Below, piece by piece: positions 54,073 to 64,000 of a stretch of 64,000 bases of DNA; within the stretch, counting starts at the first letter, position 1; each line of letters opens with the position of its first letter. Under the pieces are notes generated by a model. It was not told the DNA's origin. It ran no database searches and saw only the letters and a program-made list of their open reading frames with translations. The position numbers were made by a program, and so were the translations under genes. The stretch comes from Desulfovibrionaceae bacterium (GTDB lineage Bacteria > Desulfobacterota > Desulfovibrionia > Desulfovibrionales > Desulfovibrionaceae), in the NCBI GenBank assembly GCA_028689675.1, contig JAQVCS010000005.1, positions 81,454 to 145,453 on the forward strand, written 5' to 3'.

Positions 54073-55320
54073 CTAAAAGGTATAGCCTATGCTGACACTG
54101 TAAATATTGGCAACACAGTTTTCGCTTTTGCCGCCGCTCACCTTAGTCAGCTCGGAATTCTTATCATAGCTCAAGGGGTTAATGAACAAATGCGCATAGG
54201 CAATATCCACAGTAAAATTATTCCATACAAAGCCTGTGCCCAAGGTTATGCCTGTGCGCCCGTAGGAAGGAATAATAAAGTCGGCATGCTTTTCATCCGC
54301 CACAGGCGTTTCATAATACGCGCCCGCACGCAATGCCCACCAATCATAGGGCTTCCATTCTACGCTGGCATTGAAATTCCAGCCATCTTTGAAATTCTTC
54401 TGACTCTTCACATGCTGGCCAAAGGGCTTGTCAAAATATAAGTTCAGGTGGTCATAGACAGACCAGCGCGTCCACACCGTGCCCACTTCAAAGCTTAAAT
54501 TATCCAATGGCTTATAGGTAATACCCAAGGCAAGGGAATCGGGCAGCTGAATAGTGCCGTCCACGTTTGACGTGTTCATCATTGCTTTATACTGGGCAGG
54601 TACTTTCGCGCTATATTCAAACACAGCATCGCCAGCCATATTTAAGGTCATCTGGCTTTTATAGGCAAGGCCAGCAGACCATTGCTCGTTAAATTTCACA
54701 TGCGCGCCCAAGTGTACACCGCCAGCTATGCCCTGCCCATCCACCTGAAGGTCGCTGTCAAAAGGTTGTAGCTTTGTACCTTCATAAAAATGCCCATACA
54801 GCAATTCCCCACCCAGCGAGAGCGAAAGCCAATCATTCACCTTCACAGCAATGGTGGGCACAACAGAAACCGTTTGCAGGGCAACATCATACATATTGTA
54901 CCTGCCCGGCCACGCGCCGCCATATTCCACACCCAAACCAAAGCGTGTGAACGAGGCAAGCCCCAGCCACACCTTGTCATTCATCTGATGTGTCAAATAA
55001 AAATGTGCTGGCGTCCAGCCGCGGGGCTTGGTTTCTGTGGTGTGCTTACCTTGCGGGGTATCCAGACTGATTGCGCCCATGGGGGCAACCACAGCGCCGC
55101 CCACCATAAGGTGCGTGCCCTCAAGCTGGGTAATGCCAGCCGCATTATAGGCCAGTGCAGAGGCATCATCGGCACGACCCACCATACCGCTGGCAAGGCC
55201 AAGCCCGCGCGAAGACCATTCTGTCATGGCAAAACCTTCAGCCTGCACAGTGTGGCTTGGCAATAAGCCAGCCATCAAAACCATAGCCCCCAGGCACAAG
55301 GCCTTCCACGTTGCTTTCAT
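54073..55320 (-). CDS. OmpP1/FadL-family outer membrane transporter
   Basis: 415 residues. Signal peptide (~1-27, cut after VQA); the N-terminal plug segment AMTEWSSRGLGLASGMVGRADDASALAYN (in parts: SSRGLG, ADDASALAYNAAGI) is typical of FadL. A beta-barrel follows and ends in Phe (SIGYTF), the Bam signal. It imports fatty acids or other hydrophobic compounds. Single gene. Confidence 0.88.
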   Translation of the reverse strand: MKATWKALCLGAMVLMAGLLPSHTVQAEGFAMTEWSSRGLGLASGMVGRADDASALAYNAAGITQLEGTHLMVGGAVVAPMGAISLDTPQGKHTTETKPRGWTPAHFYLTHQMNDKVWLGLASFTRFGLGVEYGGAWPGRYNMYDVALQTVSVVPTIAVKVNDWLSLSLGGELLYGHFYEGTKLQPFDSDLQVDGQGIAGGVHLGAHVKFNEQWSAGLAYKSQMTLNMAGDAVFEYSAKVPAQYKAMMNTSNVDGTIQLPDSLALGITYKPLDNLSFEVGTVWTRWSVYDHLNLYFDKPFGQHVKSQKNFKDGWNFNASVEWKPYDWWALRAGAYYETPVADEKHADFIIPSYGRTGITLGTGFVWNNFTVDIAYAHLFINPLSYDKNSELTKVSGGKSENCVANIYSVSIGYTF

Positions 55321-55487
55321 CCCGCACTCCTCGTTTTTTGTGGCGAAACTGCAATAAAACGCTGTTTCTTACAGTGTCGCTCTCATGAAAAGCCAAAAAA
55401 AATACCTGCTTAGCATAAACAGGCATGCAAAAAGTGTGTCGCATCTCTGCGGAACTACACAGCTTTTTGTCATCGTGACTATGGGGA

Positions 55488-57857
55488 CTAAAGCATATTC
55501 ATAGGGTCAAGGTCAAGCAAAAAACGAATTTCTTTGCTTTTTACCGCCGAAAGTGCCACAAAATAGACTTTTCGTATAGCGCGCCAGTCCTGAGCTTTGA
55601 GCAGGCAATGAAAGCGCCTTTGGCCATTTACAAGGGCAAGGGGTGCTGGCGCGGGGCCTAGCACGGTTACCCCGCACTCGCGCCCAGCTTTGCGCAGGCT
55701 TGCCCCCAGCTGCGTTACCATTTCCTGCCCCTTGGCAAAATTTGCTGGCCAAGTAATGCGCAGCCTTGCCAAGCGCACAAAGGGCGGGTAATGCCGCTTT
55801 TCACGGCGGGCTATTTCATCGGCATAAAAAGCTTCAAAATTGCCGCCCAGCACATATTGCCAGCAATAATGGTTGACATTGCGGGTTTGAATAAACACAT
55901 GCCCAGCCTTGCTGCCGCGCCCTGCCCGCCCTGCCGACTGCATTAAAAGCTGAAAGGTGCGCTCTGCCGCGCGGTAATCGGGCAGGTTCAGGCCAAGGTC
56001 AGCATCCACAATAATGGCAAGGGTTACGTTGGGGAAGTGATGCCCCTTTGAAAGCATTTGCGTGCCGACCAGCACCTGTGCTTCGCCGCGGGCAAAGCTG
56101 GCTAAAATAGCTTCCATTTGCCCCGTGCGGCGCGTGCTGTCTTTATCCAGACGCAGCACCTTGTGCGGGGCAAGCAGCGTGCTCAAGCTTTCGGCAAGGC
56201 GCTCTGTGCCCTCGCCCATAGGAACAAAATTCATACTGTGGCAGGTGGGGCATGGTGAAGGGTACGGCGCCGTATAGCCGCAATAATGGCACAAAAGCTT
56301 TTCGCGCCCTTTATGGTAGGTTAGGGCAATTTCGCAATGCGGGCAGCGCGCTACGCTTTTGCAGTCTAGGCAGTACAGCAGGGGGGCATAGCCGCGCCTA
56401 TTGAGCAGCACAATGGCTTGTTCGCCGCGCTGCACCGTGGCGCGCAAGGCCTGCTCACATTCGGGGGCTAAGGCCTGCTGTGCTGTGGCAAGCTTGCTGA
56501 TATCCACCAGCTGTACCGCTGGCAATGTGCCCCCGCCAACGCGCTGGCTTAAGGTCAGCATAGGCAAAGAACCCTGCCTTGCCGCATAAAAGGTTTTTAC
56601 ATCGGGCGTGGCAGAGCCCAGCAAAAGCAAACCCTTGCGCTGGCTAACGCGAAACCACGCCACTTCTTTTGCCTGATATGAAAAGCCATCGTCCTGCTTA
56701 AATGAAGCATCGTGCTCCTCATCCAGCACAATCAAGCCCACCTTGGGCAGGGGCAAAAAGAGCGCCGAGCGCGTGCCCACCACCACGCAGGGCTCTGTGC
56801 GGGCAGCTAAGCTGCGAAATGTTTTTTCACGCAAGCGCGGGTTTTGGTAACCATGATAGAGAAAAAGCGGCACTTCTGGCAGGGCAAGGGCAACATCTCG
56901 ATGCAATTTCAGCGCCAGCGCCACCTCTGGCGCAAGCAGCAGCACAGAAAAACCAAGGGCAAGGCAAGCCCGCGCAAGCGCAAGGTATACAGCCGTTTTG
57001 CCGCTGCCCGTTACGCCATACAACAAGCGGCTGGCAGCGCTGGGGCTTTGCAAAGCCTGAAGGGCATCATCCACTGCGGCCTGCTGGGCTGGGCTGAGGG
57101 CAAAGCCTTGGTCTGGCGGGGGCAGCAGGGCGAGCTCGGTCTCGGTCTCTTCCTGCTCATCATGGCATATAGCAATGTGCCCTGCTTTGACCAGCGCCGC
57201 CAGCGCAGGGGCAGCGCCCTGCACTGCCTTGCACAGGCTGTGACGGCTAACTGCCCCGTGCTCATGCAAAAAATCAAGAAGAGCAATTTGTTTTTTGGCC
57301 AAGGGGCGCACAGGCCACGGGGGGTCTGCCCGCAGCAGGCATAATTCGCGCTCTGCCACCTTGGTATGCGGGGCAAGGCAATGGGCTGTGCCCTGCTGCA
57401 AGGCCTGTGCCCAAAGCTGCTGCTCTGCCACAGGCAAGTGCGCCAAGGCCTTTAGGGGCAGCACCTGCGGGGCTGCCTCGGTAAAGCGCTGCACGCGCAC
57501 CTGTGCACTGCGCAAACCCTGCGGCAGCACATGCGCCCAAATACGCCCCGCGGCTATGCCCAGCCGCAAGCCCAATTCTTTTGCCAAATCCAAAGCGTCG
57601 GCATCCAGCACAGGCTGTATTTCCAGTGGCCAGCCCAAGGCTTTTGCCTGCACCCCTGCGGGCAGCTGTGCTGTTTCTGAAGAACCCAGCAGCACGCCCA
57701 CACGCCACGCCCCCGTGCCCAGCGGCACGGCCACGCGCAAGCCCGCCCGCCAAAAGGACGCGGGAAAAAGCCCGTTATCGGCATAGGTCAGGGTGCTGTA
57801 TGGGGGAGAAAGCAGGGCTACGCTGTAATACATGGCACAAAAATGGTTGACGGTCAT
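55488..57857 (-). CDS. priA: Primosomal helicase PriA
   Basis: 789 residues. N-terminal DNA-binding domain, GVTGSGKTAVYL (Walker A), DEEHDASFKQ (Walker B), and eight Cys of the zinc module (CLDCKSVARCPHCE; CHYCGY; CPTC). C-terminal helicase motif VGTQMLSKGHHFPNV. It restarts stalled forks. Start ATG 57857 (AGGG seven bases upstream) is preferred; ATG 57833 is possible. It follows galU by 66 bases. Confidence 0.94.
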   Translation of the reverse strand: MTVNHFCAMYYSVALLSPPYSTLTYADNGLFPASFWRAGLRVAVPLGTGAWRVGVLLGSSETAQLPAGVQAKALGWPLEIQPVLDADALDLAKELGLRLGIAAGRIWAHVLPQGLRSAQVRVQRFTEAAPQVLPLKALAHLPVAEQQLWAQALQQGTAHCLAPHTKVAERELCLLRADPPWPVRPLAKKQIALLDFLHEHGAVSRHSLCKAVQGAAPALAALVKAGHIAICHDEQEETETELALLPPPDQGFALSPAQQAAVDDALQALQSPSAASRLLYGVTGSGKTAVYLALARACLALGFSVLLLAPEVALALKLHRDVALALPEVPLFLYHGYQNPRLREKTFRSLAARTEPCVVVGTRSALFLPLPKVGLIVLDEEHDASFKQDDGFSYQAKEVAWFRVSQRKGLLLLGSATPDVKTFYAARQGSLPMLTLSQRVGGGTLPAVQLVDISKLATAQQALAPECEQALRATVQRGEQAIVLLNRRGYAPLLYCLDCKSVARCPHCEIALTYHKGREKLLCHYCGYTAPYPSPCPTCHSMNFVPMGEGTERLAESLSTLLAPHKVLRLDKDSTRRTGQMEAILASFARGEAQVLVGTQMLSKGHHFPNVTLAIIVDADLGLNLPDYRAAERTFQLLMQSAGRAGRGSKAGHVFIQTRNVNHYCWQYVLGGNFEAFYADEIARREKRHYPPFVRLARLRITWPANFAKGQEMVTQLGASLRKAGRECGVTVLGPAPAPLALVNGQRRFHCLLKAQDWRAIRKVYFVALSAVKSKEIRFLLDLDPMNML

Positions 57858-57923
57858 AAAAAATTCCCTGTGCTCTGCTGCCAAGGCCGTAGCGCACAGG
57901 GAAGAGAAAAAAGTGAACGTGCT

Positions 57924-58796
57924 CTATTGGAATTGCACAAATTGCTTGAGCCTATCAAGCAAATCATAGCGCAGGCCTTCATCTTGCAGGCCAAAATAGA
58001 TATTGGCAGAAAGGTAGTCTGCCCAGTCGCCAGCATCAAAGCGTATGCCCGACATTTTTACGGCAATCATGCCGCGTTCTTTTGCCATGGCCTGCAAGGC
58101 ATCGGTCAATTGAATTTCACCGCCCACGCCGGGGGTGACCTTTTCAAGATAATCAAAAATATCAGGGGTCAGCACATAGCGCCCCACAATGGCAAGGCGC
58201 GAAGGGGCATCGGCCACCGCAGGTTTTTCAACCATATCGGTAATGCGGTACACGCCGGGGGAAATTTCTTCACCAGCCACAATGCCATAGCGGTTTACTT
58301 TGTCGCGCGGCACTTCCATGACACCAATAACAGGCATGTTTTCTGTCATTGCCACGTCAATAAGCTGCTGCACCCCCGGTGTGCCGCCAAACATCAAGTC
58401 ATCCCCCACCATAATGGCAAAGGGCTCGTTATTGATCAGCGCACGGGCGCACAGCACAGCATGCCCAAGGCCAAGCTGCTTTTTTTGCCGCACAGACATA
58501 ATATTGACCATTTCGGCCACTTCACGCACTGTTTGCAATTTGTCGAGCTTGCCTGCACGCTCAAGCACCCCTTCCAACTGCAAATTATAGTCAAAATGGT
58601 CTTCAATAACGCTTTTATCGCGATTGGTCACAAAAATAACATCGCTTATCTTCGATTTAATAGCCTCTTCCACCACATATTGGATAACAGGCTTGTTATA
58701 AATCGGCAGCATTTCTTTAGGAATATTCTTGCTGGCAGGCAGTGAACGCGTTCCCCATCCAGCAACAGGAATAATGACCTTACGAATTGTCTGCAT
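57924..58796 (-). CDS. galU: UTP-glucose-1-phosphate uridylyltransferase
   Basis: 290 residues. VIIPVAGWGTRSLPASKNIPKEMLPI is the nucleotidyltransferase motif (key residues GTR and K of PKEM). Later VGDDLM and EKP. It makes UDP-glucose for surface polysaccharide. Codon style and size are normal. Confidence 0.94.
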   Translation of the reverse strand: MQTIRKVIIPVAGWGTRSLPASKNIPKEMLPIYNKPVIQYVVEEAIKSKISDVIFVTNRDKSVIEDHFDYNLQLEGVLERAGKLDKLQTVREVAEMVNIMSVRQKKQLGLGHAVLCARALINNEPFAIMVGDDLMFGGTPGVQQLIDVAMTENMPVIGVMEVPRDKVNRYGIVAGEEISPGVYRITDMVEKPAVADAPSRLAIVGRYVLTPDIFDYLEKVTPGVGGEIQLTDALQAMAKERGMIAVKMSGIRFDAGDWADYLSANIYFGLQDEGLRYDLLDRLKQFVQFQ

Positions 58797-58930
58797 AGCT
58801 CACCCCTTTCTATTCCTCAAGAATTTGAAAAAATATAGTATACATTTCGCCTCAAGCAAGATCGTTTACACTCAGTAAACACCGTTCTTACAAAAGAAAC
58901 AAGCCTTTTTTACCCTTATGCTGGGCACAA

Positions 58931-60280
58931 TTAGCGCAACTCGCGCTGCACCACGTCTGCTAATTCTTGGGCATAGGTGCGCACTCTGGCGCTGTCTTCC
59001 CCTTCCACCATAACGCGGCACAACGATTCTGTGCCCGAATAGCGCAGCAGTACACGCCCGCGCCCCTGCATGGCCTCTTCTATAGCCGCCACAGCATCCC
59101 CAATGGCTGGGCGCTGCTCAAGGGGCAATTTCTTTTCCACCGCCACGTTAATAAGCGTTTGCGGGAAGGGGGTGAGCAGGCCAGCCAGCTCGGACAATTT
59201 CTGCTCTTTTTCCTGCATAATGCGCAAAATTTGCAAAGCAGCCAGCAGACCATCGCCTGTGGTGCTGTATTGACGAAAAATAAGGTGCCCCGACTGCTCG
59301 CCGCCCAGCATAGCCCCTGTGCGGCGCATGGCTTCCACCACATAGCGGTCGCCCACCTGCGTGCGCAATAACGAGCCGCCATGCTCGCGCATAAAAACAT
59401 CCAGCGCCATATTGCTCATGACTGTGCCCACAAGCTGGTTTTCGGGCAGCTCGCCACGCGCCATCATGGCCTGAGCGCACAAGGCCATAATTTGGTCACC
59501 ATCAAGCACAGTGCCTTTTTCATCCACCACAATAAGGCGGTCGGCATCCCCATCCAGCGCAAGGCCAATATCGGCGCGCACTTCACGCACCTTTGCGGCC
59601 ACCACCTGTGGGTACAGCGCCCCGCAATTATCATTAATATTCAGGCCATTGGGGCTTGTGCCCAAGGTAAAGACCTCTGCCCCCAATTCCTGCAAAGCCA
59701 AGGGGGCAACCTTATAATTTGCACCATTGCCGCAGTCAATAACAATACGCAGGCCAGAAAGCGATAAATGTGAAGGAAAACAGCTTTTTGTGTAGACTAT
59801 ATAGCGCCCAGGGGCATCTTCAATCTTCGTGGCGCGCCCCACATTCTGGCTGGGGGGGAAGTCCCACACCCAGTTCGGGTCAAGCACCATGCTTTCCAGC
59901 TCGTCTTCCACAGCATCGGGCAGCTTAAAGCCATCGGCATCAAAAAATTTAATGCCATTGTCATGATAAGGATTGTGCGAAGCAGAAATGACCACGCCTA
60001 AATCAGCCCGCATATTGCGCGTTAAAAAAGAAATTGCTGGCGTGGGCAAAGGCCCAACCATAATAACATGCATGCCCGCAGCGCACAAACCCGCTGTCAG
60101 GGCTGATTCAAACATATAGCCAGAAAGGCGCGTATCTTTACCAATGACCACGCGGTGCTCGTGGGTGTTGCGGCGAAAACGTATGCCCGCGGCAAGGCCA
60201 AGGCGCAAGGCCACCTCAACCGTCATAGGGTATACATTGGCTCTGCCCCGCAACCCATCTGTTCCAAAAAGACGTCCCAT
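58931..60280 (-). CDS. glmM: Phosphoglucosamine mutase
   Basis: 449 residues. [13 protein letters not shown] begins the protein, [16 protein letters not shown] carries the phosphoserine, DGDADR binds Mg, and RYSGTE binds phosphate. It interconverts glucosamine 6- and 1-phosphate for peptidoglycan and LPS. AAGGAG precedes ATG 60280. It sits behind cdaA-ybbR, as in many bacteria. Confidence 0.96.
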   Translation of the reverse strand: MGRLFGTDGLRGRANVYPMTVEVALRLGLAAGIRFRRNTHEHRVVIGKDTRLSGYMFESALTAGLCAAGMHVIMVGPLPTPAISFLTRNMRADLGVVISASHNPYHDNGIKFFDADGFKLPDAVEDELESMVLDPNWVWDFPPSQNVGRATKIEDAPGRYIVYTKSCFPSHLSLSGLRIVIDCGNGANYKVAPLALQELGAEVFTLGTSPNGLNINDNCGALYPQVVAAKVREVRADIGLALDGDADRLIVVDEKGTVLDGDQIMALCAQAMMARGELPENQLVGTVMSNMALDVFMREHGGSLLRTQVGDRYVVEAMRRTGAMLGGEQSGHLIFRQYSTTGDGLLAALQILRIMQEKEQKLSELAGLLTPFPQTLINVAVEKKLPLEQRPAIGDAVAAIEEAMQGRGRVLLRYSGTESLCRVMVEGEDSARVRTYAQELADVVQRELR

Positions 60281-60306
60281 GCTTTCTCCTTCCTGCACAA
60301 ATAAAC

Positions 60307-61344
60307 CTAACGCTTTAAATCGCCAGCAAGCTGATCTGGCGTACTGCTTTCCACTTTGACAGATTGATTTTTTTTGCCGCCAGCATCACTTTTTTCCCCA
60401 TCCGCCTTGCTTTCGGGCGCTGGCCTGCTGACGCGCACCACATGCTTAAGCGGCCCCAGCACTACCATGCCCTCGGGGGTGCGGAACTGCACCAAAGCAC
60501 TGGCGCTTTGCCCGCGCTCTATTTGCGGCGGCAGCACATAGACATCAAGCCGCCGTAAATAAGTGGGACTTTTTGCCAAAGATTCCGGAACCTCAAGCGA
60601 GACGGTCAGTTCCGATTCCTCCAACGTGTAGCCATCTTTTTCTACTGCTTCAAGCCGAATGGGGAAGGTGCGCTCAAGCGTAACGCGGGCGCTGGTTACA
60701 GTATAGGCCACGCGCACGCGGGCAGGCCGAGAGGTGACAAATTGCGGCAGCGAAAGGGTGGCGTGCTGGGTAAGGGTGGTTTCTGCCACCTCGGGGTCAA
60801 CACGCAGGGGCAGCTTGACAGAGTTGATACGCTCCACCACACTTTCAGGCCCACGCAGCATGACGCTAGAGGGGCTAACCTGCACATTTTTTACATCAAT
60901 AGCTCCGCGCCGCAAAGGAATATCCAGCACAGGCTCAACAGGCACCATGCGTTCCAGCACTTTTTCCGCTTTAATATCAAGCCGCATAGGCACAGCATCA
61001 ATAATTTCAAAAGCGCGCAGTGTGGGGGTAATTTGCTCTTCTATAAGAGGAATGGTGGTTGTGCCCGGCTTTATATTTGATAAGTCCACAACCTTGTAAT
61101 TAAATTCTTTATTGCTGCTGCGCAGCAGCATTTGCGGGCCGCGCAAACGCACTGTCATTTTGCTGACCAGCCCATCGGTAACAATAAGGTTGGAAGGAAT
61201 ACCAAAATAATCAAGGCGTAATTCCACCTGCATTTCCAGCATATCGCTTACAGAAACAGCATACCACATCACTGCGGCAAGGCAGAAAGAAAGGCAGAAA
61301 ATAAGCGCCCGTGATGTTGTTGTGCGGGTATCATTTGAAAGCAT
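60307..61344 (-). CDS. YbbR-domain protein (CdaR-like)
   Basis: 345 residues: one N-terminal membrane helix (~13-32), then three or four YbbR repeats with the recurring V-x-L-R-G-P pattern ([22 protein letters not shown]). Known CdaR proteins bind and tune the c-di-AMP cyclase CdaA. Its start overlaps the cdaA stop by 14 bases. The tail is charged and Lys/Ser-rich. Confidence 0.88.
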   Translation of the reverse strand: MLSNDTRTTTSRALIFCLSFCLAAVMWYAVSVSDMLEMQVELRLDYFGIPSNLIVTDGLVSKMTVRLRGPQMLLRSSNKEFNYKVVDLSNIKPGTTTIPLIEEQITPTLRAFEIIDAVPMRLDIKAEKVLERMVPVEPVLDIPLRRGAIDVKNVQVSPSSVMLRGPESVVERINSVKLPLRVDPEVAETTLTQHATLSLPQFVTSRPARVRVAYTVTSARVTLERTFPIRLEAVEKDGYTLEESELTVSLEVPESLAKSPTYLRRLDVYVLPPQIERGQSASALVQFRTPEGMVVLGPLKHVVRVSRPAPESKADGEKSDAGGKKNQSVKVESSTPDQLAGDLKR

Positions 61345-62089
61345 CGTGCAGCACCTTCCGTAACGTGGTCGCGTCCAAATTGCGGGTTAATTCACCCTTG
61401 AGCGCTACCGAGATTTCGCCGCGTTCTTCACTAACCACCACAACCACGGCATCGCTTTCCAGCGTTGCGCCCAAGGCTGCACGGTGGCGCGTGCCAAAAT
61501 TCTGCCCATGCACCTCGGCAAGGGGCAAGATGCAGGCGGCAGAGGTAATGCGCCAATCATTAATGACGACAGCGCCGTCATGCAGGGGCGCTTTGGGGTA
61601 GAAAATATTCAGCAGCAGGCGGCGGCTGATGCGGGCATCAACCTTGACACCTTCCCGCTCTGTCATATCTTTCAAGGGCACAGCACGCTGCAAAACAATA
61701 AGCGCCCCCACCCGCATATAGGCCATTTCCACGCAGGCTTTCACAAGCTCTTCCACGCTTTCTTCATTCAGGCTTTGCCGCCGCCATAGGCCGCGCGAGC
61801 CCATGTCGGTAAGCCATTGGCGTATATCTTTTTGAAAAATGATAACCAGCACCAAGAAAAGCGAGCTGAAGATATGCTGTAAAAGCCATGTGAGGGTATA
61901 CAAGCCCAGCGTGCGCGACAAATAATACAGCGCGGCTAAAGCGGCAAAGCCCGATAAAATGGAAAGCACCCTTGTGCCGCGCACCATTTGCATGCCCTGA
62001 TACAGCAGCAGGGTAATGATGGCCATGTCAAGCACATCGCGCCAATTAAGCGTAGCAAGAAAAGCCTGAATAGTTGCTAGAAACTGCAC
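61331..62089 (-). CDS. cdaA: Diadenylate cyclase (c-di-AMP synthase)
   Basis: 252 residues from GTG 62089 (AGGAGG four bases upstream). Three N-terminal membrane helices (~10-85), then a DisA_N domain with the catalytic LHDGAVVI and GTRHRAALG motifs. It makes c-di-AMP from two ATP. It overlaps folP by 13 bases; ybbR and glmM follow. Confidence 0.94.
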   Translation of the reverse strand: MQFLATIQAFLATLNWRDVLDMAIITLLLYQGMQMVRGTRVLSILSGFAALAALYYLSRTLGLYTLTWLLQHIFSSLFLVLVIIFQKDIRQWLTDMGSRGLWRRQSLNEESVEELVKACVEMAYMRVGALIVLQRAVPLKDMTEREGVKVDARISRRLLLNIFYPKAPLHDGAVVINDWRITSAACILPLAEVHGQNFGTRHRAALGATLESDAVVVVVSEERGEISVALKGELTRNLDATTLRKVLHDAFK

Positions 62090-62952
62090 AGTGCCTCCTG
62101 AGCATTTTGCCAAGCGTGCACAAAACGCAAGGTCTGCACCGTGGCGGCAACATCATGAACACGGTGCACGCGCACACCTTCTGCCGCCAGCAAAGCCGTG
62201 GCTATTTGTGTTGCCTGCCCGCGCTGCGCCACTGGCAGCGACAGGACATCTCCAAATAACGACTTCATAGAAAGCCCCATCAGCACAGGGCGGTTAAAAC
62301 GCCGCTGCAAAAGGCCACAAGCACGCAGCAGCGCCATATTGTGCTGTGCTTTTTTACCAAAACCTATGCCGGGGTCAAGTATAATGCGGTCTTCAGGCAG
62401 GCCAGCTTTGGTCAGGCTGGCAATGCCCTCTTCAAAAAAAGCCGTTACAGCGTCCACCACATTATCATAGGCAGGTTTTGCCTGCATGGTTTGCGGCTTG
62501 CCCTGCGCGTGCATAAGCACATAGCCCGGCTTGTATTGCGCCACCACATCGCGCAGGGCTGGCTCCCACGCGCAGGCAGAAATATCATTAAGTATATGCA
62601 CATTGCCCGTTGCCAATAAACGCGCAGCTGTTTCTGCATGGTAGGTATCTACAGAAACCAAGGCCGCAGGGTGCGCACGCCGAATGCCAAACAGCACAGG
62701 CAGCAGGCGGGCGCATTCTTCTTCAGCAGCAAGGGGCACAGCCCCAGGGCGGCTTGACTCTGCCCCCAAGTCTAAAATATGCGCCCCTTCTGCCACTAGG
62801 CGCGAGGCATGCGCCAAAGCCTGTGCCGCGGTGTTATGCGTGCCGCCGTCATAAAAGGAATCGGGGGTGACATTCACAATACCCATCACGCCCAAGGGGG
62901 GGGTAAACACCTGCCCATGGGCAAGGCGCCAAAGTGCATTTATGTGAGGCAT
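62077..62952 (-). CDS. folP: Dihydropteroate synthase
   Basis: 291 residues. GIVNVTPDSFYDGG and LDLGAESSRPGA are the two DHPS signatures; DPGIGFGKK and VHRVHDV complete the pterin site. It joins the pterin with p-aminobenzoate for folate; FolK is encoded at 45155-45670. GGAAGAG precedes the ATG. It follows ftsH as in many Proteobacteria. Confidence 0.95.
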   Translation of the reverse strand: MPHINALWRLAHGQVFTPPLGVMGIVNVTPDSFYDGGTHNTAAQALAHASRLVAEGAHILDLGAESSRPGAVPLAAEEECARLLPVLFGIRRAHPAALVSVDTYHAETAARLLATGNVHILNDISACAWEPALRDVVAQYKPGYVLMHAQGKPQTMQAKPAYDNVVDAVTAFFEEGIASLTKAGLPEDRIILDPGIGFGKKAQHNMALLRACGLLQRRFNRPVLMGLSMKSLFGDVLSLPVAQRGQATQIATALLAAEGVRVHRVHDVAATVQTLRFVHAWQNAQEALCSF

Positions 62953-63029
62953 AGGGCTCTTCCTGATGGGGGTAATGCCCGCACCCTTCCCCGGCGTGGG
63001 GGAAGGGCACAGGCACTACAGCACAGAAC

Positions 63030-64000
63030 TTAGTTTTTGTTGGTCTTTTCTTCGCTGCCGTTTTCTTCGGGTGCAGCCTGAGGCTTTACCTCGGGTGCGG
63101 GCTGCGCTGCCTGCGGCGTGTCATTATCATCGGCTTCCAGCACAAAATCATCCGCAGGGGCGGCGGGCTGGCTAGGCTTGACAGGGGCTTGTGCAAGCAT
63201 TGGCTTGCCATTGCTGTCAAGTGGGGGCAAGGTTTCACCGCGCATCAGCTTGGCTATATCTTCACCCGTAATAGTTTCACGCTCAAGCAAGGCCTCGGCA
63301 ATAGCGTGCAAATATTGCTCATTTTCTTTGAGCAAGGCAGTACAGCGCGCATGGGCTTCTTGCACAATGCCTTTCACTTCGGCATCGACCAAGCGGGCGG
63401 TGTCTTCACTGAAGTTTTTATTTTGCACCCACTCGCGCCCAATAAAGACTTCTTCGTTTGATTCACCAATGGTCAGGGGGCCTATGCTGTCGCTCATGCC
63501 CCATTCGCACACCATTTTACGCGCCAGCTTGGTGACGCGCTCAATGTCATTGCCCGCACCAGTGGTAATGTCATCAAAAAACAATTCTTCGGCCACGCGC
63601 CCACCCAGCAAGATAACCAGATTATTACGCAAATAATTGCGCGAATAGCCATGGCGGTCTTCTTCAGGCAATTGCATTGTCATGCCAAGGGCACGGCCTC
63701 GGGGAATGATGGTAACCTTGTGCACGGGGTCTGAGCCAGCCAAACGCATGGCGCACATGGCGTGCCCAGCTTCATGATAAGCAGTGATGCGCTTTTCTTC
63801 ATCGGAAAGAATAAGGCTGCGGCGCTCACGCCCCATCAGCACTTTATCTTTAGCATATTCAAAATCGTGCATATCCACTGTATCAGCATTCAGCTTAGCG
63901 GCTTGCAGGGCGGCTTCGTTCACCAAGTTTTCTAAATCTGCACCAGAAAAGCCTGGTGTGCCGCGCGCCAGCACTTCCAAATCCACATCGGGGGCAAGGG
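63030..64000 (-). CDS. ftsH: ATP-dependent zinc metalloprotease FtsH (3' part)
   Basis: Only the last ~323 residues lie in the window; the gene continues past 64000. Present are the end of the AAA module (GTPGFSGADLENLVNEAAL), the protease zinc site HEAGH, and the third ligand region (NDIERVTKLAR). The C-terminal tail is long, acidic and Gln/Pro-rich. It is a membrane quality-control protease. Confidence 0.96.
   Translation of the reverse strand, partial: LAPDVDLEVLARGTPGFSGADLENLVNEAALQAAKLNADTVDMHDFEYAKDKVLMGRERRSLILSDEEKRITAYHEAGHAMCAMRLAGSDPVHKVTIIPRGRALGMTMQLPEEDRHGYSRNYLRNNLVILLGGRVAEELFFDDITTGAGNDIERVTKLARKMVCEWGMSDSIGPLTIGESNEEVFIGREWVQNKNFSEDTARLVDAEVKGIVQEAHARCTALLKENEQYLHAIAEALLERETITGEDIAKLMRGETLPPLDSNGKPMLAQAPVKPSQPAAPADDFVLEADDNDTPQAAQPAPEVKPQAAPEENGSEEKTNKN

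Noticed and set aside
53896..54441. Plus-strand ORF opposite the FadL-type porin
   Set aside because: It is antisense to a recognised outer membrane protein and has no domain of its own.

Overview
The window reads as chromosomal DNA of a sulfate-reducing bacterium of the Desulfovibrionales (Desulfovibrio/Bilophila-like, possibly gut-associated). Evidence: a tetraheme class III-type cytochrome c3, a PxxKW cysteine-rich small protein, an anaerobic ribonucleotide reductase with its glycyl-radical domain on a separate short ORF, NIF-type NifU/NifS, and the gene order ftsH-folP-cdaA-ybbR-glmM-galU. The lineage is inferred from gene content; no rRNA gene is present. Most of the window is densely packed housekeeping genes. 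No phage, insertion sequence or CRISPR array was seen.

Layout. 1-860: tandem ~350-bp repeats, each with a 26-codon hydrophobic ORF on the minus strand and, in the two intact units, a consensus promoter on the opposite strand; this looks like an undescribed type I toxin-antitoxin array. 1230-4121: nrdD, split glycyl-radical ORF, nrdG. 4.3-8.8 kb: cytochrome c3, purine permease, GAF/His-box protein lacking an ATPase domain, lipoprotein, tRNA-Pro(GGG). 9.1-12.3 kb: epimerase, ornithine carbamoyltransferase-like protein with degraded active site, HAD phosphatase. 12.5-16.1 kb: metA, Rrf2 regulator, nifU, nifS, with matching palindromes upstream of metA and nifU. 16.2-18.7 kb: formate/nitrite channel, then an FMN riboswitch before ribBA. 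18.9-22.1 kb (minus): yajC-secD-secF. 22.2-31.6 kb: hydrolase, MTA/SAH deaminase, PxxKW protein, M20 peptidase, mnmG, CorC-like protein, lnt, prfB with programmed frameshift. 31.7-33.8 kb: HU, dapA, a 31-codon ORF, a RelBE-like toxin-antitoxin pair. 33.8-43.0 kb (minus): trxA-trxB-bamD; pgsA-hypothetical-ftsB-TPR-lipoprotein-fbp-tsaD; pcm-mrp. 43.2-53.7 kb: M23 peptidase, zinc-finger protein, folK, xerD, a DHH-CBS-nucleotidyltransferase fusion, HIT hydrolase, lapA, mutS, DUF1992. 54.0-64.0 kb (minus): FadL-type porin, priA, galU, glmM, ybbR, cdaA, folP and the 3' part of ftsH.

How genes work together. nrdD, the short glycyl-radical ORF and nrdG form one anaerobic dNTP module. metA, Rrf2, nifU and nifS look like a sulfur/cysteine/Fe-S regulon. 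yajC, secD and secF form the auxiliary translocon. cdaA, ybbR and glmM are the familiar c-di-AMP/cell-wall precursor cluster. The strongest unexplained signal is the repeat array at the left edge. There the encoded peptide is unchanged while the DNA varies silently, and two predicted RNA hairpins differ between units by substitutions that keep pairing. The array continues past base 1.
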